From: Candidatus Uabimicrobium amorphum | GTDB lineage: Bacteria > Planctomycetota > Uabimicrobiia > Uabimicrobiales > Uabimicrobiaceae | Length of the DNA: 64,000 nucleotides | NCBI RefSeq assembly: GCF_009002475.1 | Contig: NZ_AP019860.1 | Location: 6,090,501 to 6,154,500, forward strand | Direction of reading: 5' to 3' | Part shown: in pieces, positions 45,931 to 56,600 of the stretch | Numbering within the stretch: the stretch's first letter is position 1 | Layout of the letters: the number at the start of each line of letters is the position of its first letter | Notes under the pieces: generated by a model | Database searches by the model: none | Seen by the model: the letters and a program-made list of their open reading frames with translations, nothing else | Told to the model about the DNA's origin: nothing | Made by a program: the position numbers and the translations under genes

Positions 45931-46218
45931 CGTGCATTGTTTATTTTTCAATACGACGCACAAATACATATTGATGCGCTGAAAAAAGTTGATCCGAGCA
46001 GCGAAAAAGTACTATACCAAAAGTTGCATTAAATCGAAATAGAACAAAAAGTAGATAATTTTATCAAAGCTTTTACCAAAATGTGTGGTGTGATTTTGTT
46101 TTATGTGTTTTTGCTACCATTTACCTTTCTACTCTTGTCGATTTTGTTTTGTCAGAAAGTGCTTGAATTGGGTAGAAATTTGATAGGTGGCCAGAAAAGT
46201 AAATACAAGGAAATTTGT
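45931..46218 (+). pseudogene. 3' remnant of a third tandem kinase paralogue
   Basis: The frame reads RALFIFQYDAQIHIDALKKVD, then a TAA at 46030, then IEIEQKVDNFIKAF and a hydrophobic segment, running without a stop into the ATG at 46219. By eye it aligns with the end of the TPR-like region and first membrane helix of the 46219 kinase (NDLHLAADQLAKLD and following helix). It is best read as the tail of a lost upstream copy. Confidence 0.6.
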
Positions 46219-48105
46219 ATGAAAGACAATTTTAGATATATATGGCAAAAATTAGCCAACGATGACAATTTGGAAGACGTAAAAGAAATTTACCATACGT
46301 ATAGACCACCACAAGAAACATATAGTAATTTTTCGACGCTAAAACATACTTTTTCACAAGAAGCAACGTTACACTCGGAAAGTACGTTCTCTGAGGGAGA
46401 AACCCTGGCGCCAGAGACATTTTCACAAGAAGAAACGCAGGCCTCAACGAGCACCTTCTCAGAGAATGCAACTATTGCGTCGCAAAAATCTTTGAATGTA
46501 GATGAGCCGTCCGCGAACAAAAATAAAGAGTATGATGATTTAGAAAAAATCAATCAAGGGGGAATGGGAGTTATTTTCAAGGCATGTCAGACGATACTCA
46601 ATCGCGATGTTGCAATTAAAAAGGTACTTGGTAAGGCACAGCAAGAAAAGTTTATGGCCGAAGCGTTGGTAACAGCCTATCTTGAACATCCAAATATTGT
46701 TAGTGTATACGATTTGGACTATGATGAACAAGGTGAGATGTTTATCGCAATGAAGCTCGTTGAAGGAGTTTCTTGGCGAGAGTTATTGTACAAGGAAAAT
46801 CAAAAAGCCTTTTGTTACAAACATATCGAAAGGCATTTACAAATTCTCATTGATCTTTGTAACGCTGTTGCTTACGCTCATAGCAAAAATATTGTACACT
46901 GCGATTTAAAACCTGAAAATGTGATGATTGGAGATTTTGGCGAAGTTTTATTAATGGATTGGGGAATTGCTGTCAATATAAGTGAATCAAAAACGGCATG
47001 GGCTCTTCACAAATCGCATGTCAAGTCTCCGATGGGAACTCCATGTTATATTCCACCAGAACTTGCTGAAGGTCAGGGGGACAAGATTTGTCCAGCAACA
47101 GATATTTATTTACTAGGTGGTATTCTATACGAAATTTTACACCAAAGACCACCACATATGGAAAAAAGCACTTGGTTAACTCTTCTTGCAGCAAAACAGG
47201 GAAAGATGGCGACTTTTAATGAAGATCTGCCTCAAGAACTTAAAAATATTTGTATGAAAGCTCTCTGTAAAAATCCAGAAGATCGCTACCAAAACGTTCA
47301 GGAGTTTCAACAAAACCTACAGTCTTTTCTGGTGCATCACGAGAGTATCCTTCAAACAGAGAGTGCGATAAATATTTTACAACAGTGTTATTTTCGGATA
47401 GAAAGCGATACCGAAATGGGAGGTCTCGATGAGAATTTGGTACAGCGTAGTTACCAAAAGATTCCACAAGCCATTGAAAAGTTGCAAAGTGCTCTCGATA
47501 TGTGGCCAGAGAATTCTCGGGCGTATATCGAGATGCAAAACAGCTATTCGCGTTATGCAACAGTTGCTTTGTACAATAATGACCTTCATCTCGCAGCAGA
47601 TCAACTTGCAAAATTAGATAGCGAAACCTCGAACTATGATGAACTGCGGGAAAAACTGCGAAATATCCAAAAAGTGAAAAAAACAATCCGAAGAATTACG
47701 ATAATGTTTATCATTTTAGCAATGACAAATACGATTCCGATGTTGTTGCTCCTCGTTTCTATACTAGTTCCATATACATTGGCAAACATGCATAAATACA
47801 GACCTCTTAATCGCAAGATTTTAAATACCAGTATTTTTTTTACCTTACTAATAGGCATACCGTTTCTTTATGCGGAACTATATATGCCAAGATCTATTCA
47901 TTTATATCGATTTTTTGGGATAATTTCCAATTGTGTATTTATTGTATTTATTATTGTGTATCCAATGTTTCTATATTTTGTCAACAGGAAACAGAAGTCT
48001 TTCCGAAGAGACGTTGAGTACGTATTTTCGCACTGCCTACCGAATTTTTTATACAGTTTTTTATTTCTGTTTTACTATTTCATAATAGCTTTGATGCATG
48101 GATAA
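46219..48105 (+). CDS. Transmembrane Ser/Thr kinase, HCD/DWG type (tandem copy 1)
   Basis: 628 residues. ATG 46219 is chosen (AAGGAA upstream and alignment with the next gene's N-terminus) over an in-frame ATG at 46081 that lies in remnant sequence. The N-terminal leader holds a repeated Thr motif (TFSQEAT, TFSEGET, TFSQEET, TFSENAT) that could be phosphorylated or bound by FHA-type domains. The kinase domain (about 107-375) has INQGGMGVIFKA, VAIKKV, HCDLKPEN (Arg of HRD replaced by Cys) and MDWGIAV (DFG to DWG), variants common in planctomycete kinases. A TPR-like stretch and about four membrane helices (about 494-625) follow. Its stop overlaps the start of the next kinase. Confidence 0.9.
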   Translation: MKDNFRYIWQKLANDDNLEDVKEIYHTYRPPQETYSNFSTLKHTFSQEATLHSESTFSEGETLAPETFSQEETQASTSTFSENATIASQKSLNVDEPSANKNKEYDDLEKINQGGMGVIFKACQTILNRDVAIKKVLGKAQQEKFMAEALVTAYLEHPNIVSVYDLDYDEQGEMFIAMKLVEGVSWRELLYKENQKAFCYKHIERHLQILIDLCNAVAYAHSKNIVHCDLKPENVMIGDFGEVLLMDWGIAVNISESKTAWALHKSHVKSPMGTPCYIPPELAEGQGDKICPATDIYLLGGILYEILHQRPPHMEKSTWLTLLAAKQGKMATFNEDLPQELKNICMKALCKNPEDRYQNVQEFQQNLQSFLVHHESILQTESAINILQQCYFRIESDTEMGGLDENLVQRSYQKIPQAIEKLQSALDMWPENSRAYIEMQNSYSRYATVALYNNDLHLAADQLAKLDSETSNYDELREKLRNIQKVKKTIRRITIMFIILAMTNTIPMLLLLVSILVPYTLANMHKYRPLNRKILNTSIFFTLLIGIPFLYAELYMPRSIHLYRFFGIISNCVFIVFIIVYPMFLYFVNRKQKSFRRDVEYVFSHCLPNFLYSFLFLFYYFIIALMHG

Positions 48106-50428
48106 AATAATGAATGAAACTGAGTTTAGAGAATTGTGGACAAAAACTGTTGGTGACAATTTAAGTAACTGCGAGATAAAAAAAACATATAAGCCCACAG
48201 ACATAGACAAAAATTTTTCTCATCAGACACAAACATTTTCAGACGGGCAAACTTATAGTCGTAAAACCATCGTAAATGCATGCGACATTCATGATGTGGA
48301 TTACAATAATATTCAAGAGATCAATCGCGGTGGCATGGGGATCATTTATAAAGCTTTTCAGAGAAAACTACATCGCGAAGTAGCGCTAAAAAAAATCTTG
48401 GATGCGCGGCAGGGAAAACAGTTTGTTGCCGAAGCTTTGGTTACAGCTTACCTTGATCATCCGAATATTGTCCCTATATACCAGCTGAAAAAAGATATGA
48501 ATGGTAATATCTTTTTTGCAATGAAACTTGTCAATGGAATACCATGGCGCGAATCTATTTATTCTAAAACAGAGGATATGGATTTAAACAAAAACTTACA
48601 AATTTTATTAAATGTATGTAAGGCTGTAGAGTATGCTCATAGCAAAAACATTATCCACTGCGACCTCAAGCCTGAAAATGTTATGTTGGGAGACTTTAAC
48701 GAAGTCCTGGTGATGGATTGGGGGATCGCCGTTAGCATGGAAGAGAATGAACATGCCATTTATAAGGGGGATATCAATAAACCGTTGGGAACACCTACAT
48801 ACATGCCTCCAGAATTGGCGACGGGTAGTGGGTTAGATATTTGTCCGGCAACGGACACGTATCTTTTAGGAGGTATTTTATACCAAATTTTACATCAAAA
48901 ACCGCTTCGTAATGGAAGTAATCTTTGGAGTATTATTTGTCAAGCAAAGGAAGGAATATTTTCCGAAATAGACAAATCACTTGCGCCATATCTGCAAACG
49001 ATTTGTAAAAAAGCATTGCATAAAGACATTTCTCAGCGTTATCAAAATGTAACAGACTTCAAGGACGATATTGAAATGTTTTTACGTCACCAAGAGAGTT
49101 TTGCGCTGGTACAAAAAGCGCGAAAAATAGACGTTCTATCCTACAATAAAACGCAGGCTACAGTAGTCGCACGTTATTTACCAATCATAACGGCGTTTTT
49201 GAGCAAATTCCTTCACCTATGGAGAGAGTTTACCAATTACCGTACAAATACTTCCAAATCCATTTACGAAAATTTCCAGAAAGTCATTTCTCTTTATAAA
49301 AATTCTCTAAGGATATGGGACGGTAACAAAGACGCTTATCAAGAATTACAGAATACGTATCTTCGTTATGCACAAACGGCGTTCGATATGGGAGACGTAA
49401 AACTTGCCCAGTTGCAGTTAAAAGAAATTGATCGCAGTGTTGTGTCTCCCAAACGATTAGAAGAAAAGATTCATCAGCAAATGGCGTTAAATAAAAGAAA
49501 CCATGGTCATTGGTTTACTCTGGCTCTATTGTTGCTATTGTTGCCAATGGGAATAAATTACTTGCCAATGTTCGTCTTGTTTTTTGTGATATGTTACCGT
49601 ATTGAAAAACTCATTGCGCGAAAAATCGAAAACAGTGCTCCATTGCGAAATACCGTAGTAGCCGCTTTTCTGACGATCGTAATGTTTAGCATTACGATGT
49701 ACTCAAAATGGAACCCGTATTGGTCATACTTACTTTATTTTACGGTGATGCTTTGTTATTCGTGGTTGTGGTTGCCACAAGCTAAGTTTTTCCAGCGAAT
49801 GCAAGTTTCCATGCAACAAACACTCCCGTATTTGGCTTGGTGGTTTATGTTTTCTCTCACGATGACGTCAAAATTTATACTACCAGCTATCATTTGTTGT
49901 AATCTATTTTGGGAAAAAATTTATTTTTACTTTTTGCGAATACCCTTCGATCACAAATATGCGTTTTATAGGTATTTATTGGTGTATTTTATATTTTCGT
50001 ACGTTCGAGATTTTATTTTGATTTTTTCTCGAGGAATAACACCTGCCGCGGCTGCATTTATTATTATGTGTTTTGTTTATGGATTTATGCTGTGTAAGTG
50101 GTATCAAAAAAAGTATTCTATCTCAAAAAAGAAGTCTTTACTCTTCACAATCGTGTTGTTTTTGTTACACATAGTATCTTACGGCTCTGCATCTTTTCTT
50201 CTCCGATATTACATCGATATGTCTTACACCGTGTTAGTTGTCATTTCTTGCGTGTGGCTGTGTAAGGTGGTTCTCGAAATAGAACAGAATATCCTATTTC
50301 ATTGTGGAATGCTTATCCTTCTACTCGCGTACTTTCCTGGTTGGTATTGTGTGTGCTGTTACTTATTATTGCTTTCTATTGAGGACTTTTGGCGAAGCCG
50401 GAAAGCTGTTAACCATACCCTTTTATAA
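48098..50428 (+). CDS. Polytopic Ser/Thr kinase, HCD/DWG type (tandem copy 2)
   Basis: 776 residues from ATG 48098, which overlaps the previous gene by 8 bases; ATG 48110 is an alternative. It is a paralogue of the upstream kinase: a similar acidic/Thr leader (FSHQTQTFSDGQTY), a kinase domain (about 65-335) with INRGGMGIIYKAF, VALKKI, HCDLKPEN, MDWGIAV and PPEL, then a helical TPR-like region. The membrane part is much larger, with about nine or ten helices (about 471-765), unusual for this kinase class and reminiscent of a sensor or transporter-like module. The two kinases are presumably co-translated and may heterodimerise. Confidence 0.9.
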   Translation: MDKIMNETEFRELWTKTVGDNLSNCEIKKTYKPTDIDKNFSHQTQTFSDGQTYSRKTIVNACDIHDVDYNNIQEINRGGMGIIYKAFQRKLHREVALKKILDARQGKQFVAEALVTAYLDHPNIVPIYQLKKDMNGNIFFAMKLVNGIPWRESIYSKTEDMDLNKNLQILLNVCKAVEYAHSKNIIHCDLKPENVMLGDFNEVLVMDWGIAVSMEENEHAIYKGDINKPLGTPTYMPPELATGSGLDICPATDTYLLGGILYQILHQKPLRNGSNLWSIICQAKEGIFSEIDKSLAPYLQTICKKALHKDISQRYQNVTDFKDDIEMFLRHQESFALVQKARKIDVLSYNKTQATVVARYLPIITAFLSKFLHLWREFTNYRTNTSKSIYENFQKVISLYKNSLRIWDGNKDAYQELQNTYLRYAQTAFDMGDVKLAQLQLKEIDRSVVSPKRLEEKIHQQMALNKRNHGHWFTLALLLLLLPMGINYLPMFVLFFVICYRIEKLIARKIENSAPLRNTVVAAFLTIVMFSITMYSKWNPYWSYLLYFTVMLCYSWLWLPQAKFFQRMQVSMQQTLPYLAWWFMFSLTMTSKFILPAIICCNLFWEKIYFYFLRIPFDHKYAFYRYLLVYFIFSYVRDFILIFSRGITPAAAAFIIMCFVYGFMLCKWYQKKYSISKKKSLLFTIVLFLLHIVSYGSASFLLRYYIDMSYTVLVVISCVWLCKVVLEIEQNILFHCGMLILLLAYFPGWYCVCCYLLLLSIEDFWRSRKAVNHTLL

Positions 50429-50617
50429 ATTTCCTAGAGTTTAAATGCATTTGTTTTTCTCTTAAATAAAATTGTATTTACTTACGGATAAGTTGTTCGT
50501 GCCGGATTTACTCTAATATTTTCTTGTGAAGATGATATATCTTGCTTTTTGTTATTTTTATTCTTTTGTATGTATATCTCGGCATTATATCCCTCAAAAT
50601 TTTACAGAGAGGTCACA

Positions 50618-53600
50618 GTGAGAGCGATTATTCTTTTTTGGCTCGTCTTAACTTTTGCGACAGCACAACATAACATGCAGCATGTGCCACACCGAAAAGC
50701 AAAAGATAAACACCATATAGTTAAGTACACCAAAAATTTAGGTGGAATAAGTATTTTGGGACACAGTCATGATTTTGGAACACGTCTAAAATATAATAAA
50801 TATCACGCCTTGGTTTTGGGTATTAACCGCTACGATAACTTTACCAATCTTACAGCACCTAATTTTGATGCCGCAGAAGTGGCATCTGTTCTCGATTTAC
50901 GCTATAAGTTTGATAATATCGTCTTGTTGGTCGATCAACCGCCGCGTGTTTTTTTGGGAAATGTAAAACGCAAAGTCTTGCCGCGTATAAACAGACAAGT
51001 AATAGTTGATGAATTGCAAAAACTTAAGAGAAAAGTACAACCTGGTGATGCCTTATTGTTCTATTACGCGGGACATGGAATTCCTGGGTATTTGGTCGCT
51101 GCTGATAGCAAAGATTCAACAACAACGATGTTTTCTCTCTCAAAAATAGCCCAAGAGTTGGAGTCAATGTCCGCACGCCATACTTTGATGATACTAGATA
51201 GTTGTTTTAGCGGGTCTATGTTCGAGGCAAAGTATCGTCCCAGTTTTTCTCACTTAACTAATAAGTCTTTTTTTTCCCCGGGAGGCAATAACCTTAGTCG
51301 TCTATTCAAACGCCGTGTATTTCAAGTAATTACCAGTGGTTCTAGTGACGAGGCCGTTGCGGATAAAATACAAGCTTCGACCGAGTATGCCCAAAAGTTT
51401 AAAAATAGTCGTGGACACTCACCATTTACCGCTGTTCTCTTGCAAGCGCTATATGGATTTATTGGAAGAAGTGATGGCATAATTCTTACCTCACAGCTTG
51501 GTTATTACATGGCGGATGTACTTGTAAATGATGAAGATGTGGCGGCATCACAAGTACCGCGTTATGCGAACTTAGGGGGGGAGGGGGATTTTTTGTTTAT
51601 TCCCGCTTACAAAGTAATAAATCCAAAGCTGATAGCTCCACTATATCAAGAGGGAAAAGTTTACGAACAGTTACGGATGTCGGCATGCTACGCCTTGCGA
51701 GATTTTATCGAGGCTAGTTCTTCTCAAGAACAAGCTTTTTTCATGCGTAGTGTCATCGTTCATCTTACTCAACTATTGGAAGATATGCAGAGCAGTCCTC
51801 GGTTAGCGGCTTGCGAAGTTTTGGCGGATTGGGCTAGTATCCATGGAAATCAAATAGAGGAATTTAGCAAAGTAGTTGTGCCTATGACAAAGCTCCTAGG
51901 GGCACAAAGTAGCTCAGAGTTTTTAAAATCTGCTGCCGCACGTTGTTTAGGAAAGTTACCCAAATATAGCACCAAACAATCTTTGTTGGCAATACATGAG
52001 TATAACGAAGCGCTACTACAAAAATGGACAAAGATTAGCAGAGGGCGGTTTCTTCCTGTAAAAGTCAAAGCACGACGTACATCCATTGAAAATACGCGTG
52101 GAAATCTAACTATTGAAAATCTGGAGTTGACAAGAGAAACATGTGAATGGCTATTGACCACAGGTATTAAATTAATTGAAGAAGACGAACGGCAAGCGGA
52201 TAAAAACCATGAAATGGGAAAAGCTCTTCTTGAAAAGTCGCAAAGCTTGGCAAAGGAAAAAAGATTTTTTGAATCAAAGCTTCTCGCTGCGCGAACCATC
52301 CGTTCTAAAAATAATCAGCGTCCCCTATTGAAGAAAAATACACCGTCATGGCGTACAGCACAAAACTTAATTGCTCGTGGCCCGAATTTACAGCTTATGA
52401 TGCAAATTCCCGTCGATCTAGATATTAAAATGTCTCATGGAACTGTGGAAGAAAGTGGTAGCTATATAGATGAAAATACGCAATACGAGGCGTTTCGACA
52501 CAAAGGCAGCATCTTAGCTACTTGCTTTGGAAGATACGGAAATACGTTTCTCTCCGGAGGAGAAGATGCAACGATAAAACTGTGGAATATTAATAGCTTA
52601 GGCTTTCAAGATCAAAGACGTTTACAAACATTTACTGGACACAGTGCAGTGGTGAACAGCGTTGTTTATAGCCCAGATAACAAAACGTTTGTTTCGGGAA
52701 GTGACGACCGTTCTATCAAACTTTGGGATATAAAAACGAACCATGAAATTTTCACGTGTACCTCACACCATGGGGCGGTGAATAGCGTCGCATACAGTCC
52801 GGATGGCAAAACGTTTGTTTCGGGAAGCGACGACCATTCTATCAAAATTTGGGATGCTGCAACAGGAGAAGAAATACTTTCGTGTATAGCGCACAGTGCG
52901 GCAGTGAATAGTGTTGCGTATAGTCCAGATGGCAAGATGCTTATTTCAGGAAGCGATGATCACTCTATCAAAATTTGGGATGCTGCAACAGGAGAAGAAA
53001 TACGCTCATGTATCGCGCACCGTGGGGCGGTGAACAGCGTCGCATACAGTCCGGATGGCAAAACTTTTGTTTCAGGAAGTGATGACCGCTCTATCAAAAT
53101 TTGGAACGCCAAAACCGGTAAAGAAATTCTATCGTGTACCGAACACAGTGCCGTAAACAGTATAGCATACAGTCCTGATGGCAAAACTTTTGTTTCAGGA
53201 AGTGATGATTATTCTGTCAAGCTCTGGGATATAACAAATGGTATTAGTATAAAAACTATGTATGGACACTACAGTAAAGTGCTTAGTACGAATTTTTCCG
53301 CAGATGGTGGCAAATTAATTTCCGCCAGCGAACAAGGGAACATCAAATTATGGAATATTACGACTTACCAAATGAATAACCCTAGCACTGATGGTATCAC
53401 CTATATAAATTTTGTTCCGAGCGGAGAACACTTTCTATTTCAAGCAGCAAACGGCACAATACAAAGACAGAACTTCACGCCAAAAAGAAATTTACAACAA
53501 CTGTTGATCGATTCGCAAATGCTAGTATCAACTTGTAGTTATGATGGACGTCTTTTAGCTGTAGGAAAAAAGAACGCACTTGATCTATGGGAGATCGGCG

Positions 53601-56600
53601 AACAAAAATGTACTTTGCGCAATAGATCTTCGCAAAGCGGTAAAATAAACGCTGTGGAGTTTAGTCGCGATGGAGAAATGCTAGCTTACGCGAGTTCTAA
53701 CACCATAAAAATACGGGATGTTGTACTGGGTTCTATAATGGCAGCCCTAAAAGGGCATAGTGCTCCTATACATCATGTAAGATTTGATCCCAGTGGCCAT
53801 GCATTGGCTTCCGCGAGTATGGACAAAACTATTCGTCTATGGAATACGAAAAACGGACATGAAATTGCGACCTTGTGGGGCCATTCTGGTTATATACATG
53901 CTCTTGTATATAGTGCTGACGGAAAATGGCTTGTCTCCGCAGATAGCGAGGGAAAAGTTTTCATTTGGAATCCACTGACAGGTCAAAAAATTGCTGATTT
54001 TAGCGCAAACTCCGAGAACGTATTGTGTTTGGCCTTTAGTCCCGACAGTAAAATATTGGCGTGTGGTGGTAAAGACAAAAGTATCAAGATGTGGGATGTG
54101 AACACTCAACGTCTAGTTGCAGTGGTCATGGATGAAGCACCAGTAACAAGTATCGCATTTAGCCCAGATGGAACATTGCTCGCTTCGGGAACAAGTACTC
54201 ATAGTGTAAGACTGTGGGATGCGCGCATTAGTAAAAAAGTCATGACCCTAAAAGCACACGATGCAAATATACAAAAAGTGTTTTGTGGTGAAAACAACAC
54301 TTTCTTTTCGGTTGCCAATGACGGCTCAATCGCGATGTGGAACAAGTTGCGAAAAGAAAAATCGCTGCCTGCTGTCGACCATAGTGCAATCACAATCGCC
54401 CCTAATGCAAAAAGTATTGCTATGGCACAACACAAAACCGTTCGCCTGATGGATGTATCTGGAAATACAACATCCACATTCGAAACAGACAATATTGTGT
54501 GTAGCATGGCTTTTTCCAAAAATGGCCAAAACTTGGCCGTAGCACAGTACAATTCCATTCATGTATGGAGCACTTTCAACAACAAGAAGATAGCCGTTTT
54601 TGAGGGGCACGACCGAGAAATAACTACATTGGCTTTCGGTGATAAATTCTTAGTTTCCGCAGGTTTAGATAACATTATAAAGTTGTGGGATGTAGAGAAT
54701 AACACTCTAGTGGCAAATTTGTTGGGGCATACACGCAATATCCATCACCTTGTTTTTGACCAAGCGGAGAAACTACTCGCTTCCGCTAGCGCAGACAAGA
54801 CGATCATTGTCTGGGATACTTCTACTTTTAAGAAAGTTTTTACTCTAGCTGGGCATACTTCTGGTGTTAATAGTGTTATTTTTTCGCCGCAAAATCACTT
54901 TTTAATATCAGCGAGTAATGACAAAACCATTAAGGTATGGGATGTAGAAAGTGGTCATGAAATAGAAACATTACATGGACATCAAAGCTATGTTAGCGAT
55001 TTAGGGTTTAGTGACGATGGTAAAAATTTGATCTCCGGAAGTTGGGATCGAACAATAAAAATATGGGACTTTGCGACGTTGTCTTTTGACAAATACCTGG
55101 AGCTATATGATCTTGAATCTACACACCGAAGCAATCAACAATTATTTTTCGATGGCCATAGCTATGCACAAAATAACAAAACGCGATGTAGGAAATTAAT
55201 AAATTGCGGGAATCTTGATGCTGCAGTATTTGTTTTCTCTCATCTAACTGTAGAAGATAAAAAGGCTCTACGAGCCTATTTGATATACGAGCTTGCCAAA
55301 ACACAAATGGAAACTGCTAACATCGGCAGGAAAAGTTTATCAGCAAAGCGCAATAAACAGATTCACACAGTGACTACCGCAAGTTTCGATGCGCAAAACA
55401 TGAACGCGACTTTATGCGTTGCGAGCGTAGACGCCGAGAATTTTCATTTGGCATTAGATTATTACGACAAGATTCGCTCTACACAAAAAAAACAAAAATT
55501 ACGTAAACATATTGTCGATCATCTGATACGAAAAATTACCGATTGTATTGAATCGCAAGCAGTTCCCTTAGATAAATATTTAAAATATGTAGATACATTG
55601 CAAATAGATTTATTCAACTACCTACATGTACAGCACTTTTTTGCGATTGGAATTTCTTATTTACACCAAGGCAATTTTGTCAAAGCATGGCCATATTTAA
55701 AAAAATCCAGTCCATTGCACCAAGCATATCGCTATTTGCTACTAATTGGCTACGCTAAACGGGCCAAAAAAGAACAATTATTACCTGAGATGATTGCAAA
55801 AGCACAGCAAGAAAGGCAAAATTCTTTTTCGTGGAATCTTCTTGATTTTTACACCGAGAACATTTCGGAACAACAATTATTTGCAATGGCAGATATAGAA
55901 AATGCCGATAAACAAGTCCGATTATGTGAGTTTTACTATTATGTGGGTCTTCACCATTTAAATCGTGGAGATGTAAAGCGCGCACAATTGTATTTTGAAA
56001 ATTGTGTGAAATACACAGTGGGAAAGCATATCGAGCCGCACCTTGCCAGTATAGAATTGCAAAGGTTAAAGCAGCAAAAGCGACAGAGAAATACCCGTTT
56101 AACGCCATACATAAATCGTGCTAAACGCTATATTGAACAAAATGAAATTAACAAAGCGATAACCGAATATACATTGGCGCTACAACTATTTCCAGACAAT
56201 CCGCACTTGTACGTTAAACGCGCTGCAATGTACAAAAAACAATCCAACAACGACGCATGTATCGTTGATTACCTACATGCGATTGCCCATGGTGCGCCGC
56301 AAGAGGCCGATCAAATAAAACAGCTATCCCCTTCGCTGTTACAAAAAATACTCCGTGGTCGAGATACGCAAATAAAAATGATCGCACTTAACATTGTTGC
56401 GCAAAAATCTTTCGGCAACCTCGCGGAAGTCATCGCACAAAATATAGATCAACAAGAAAAAAACGTTCAAGTCGCGGCAATTCATTGTCTCGGAAAAATA
56501 GGTAACGCCGACACGCTAAAATTTTTAGCCAAGTATGTCACGAGCGAAGACGCATGGATTCGTAATGTCACGCTAGATTCTTTAAAGAGTATCCATCCAT

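Noticed and set aside
46081-46218. Hydrophobic N-terminal extension of the 46219 kinase
   Set aside because: The paralogue at 48098 lacks it, AAGGAA marks ATG 46219, and the segment aligns with the tail of a lost upstream kinase.
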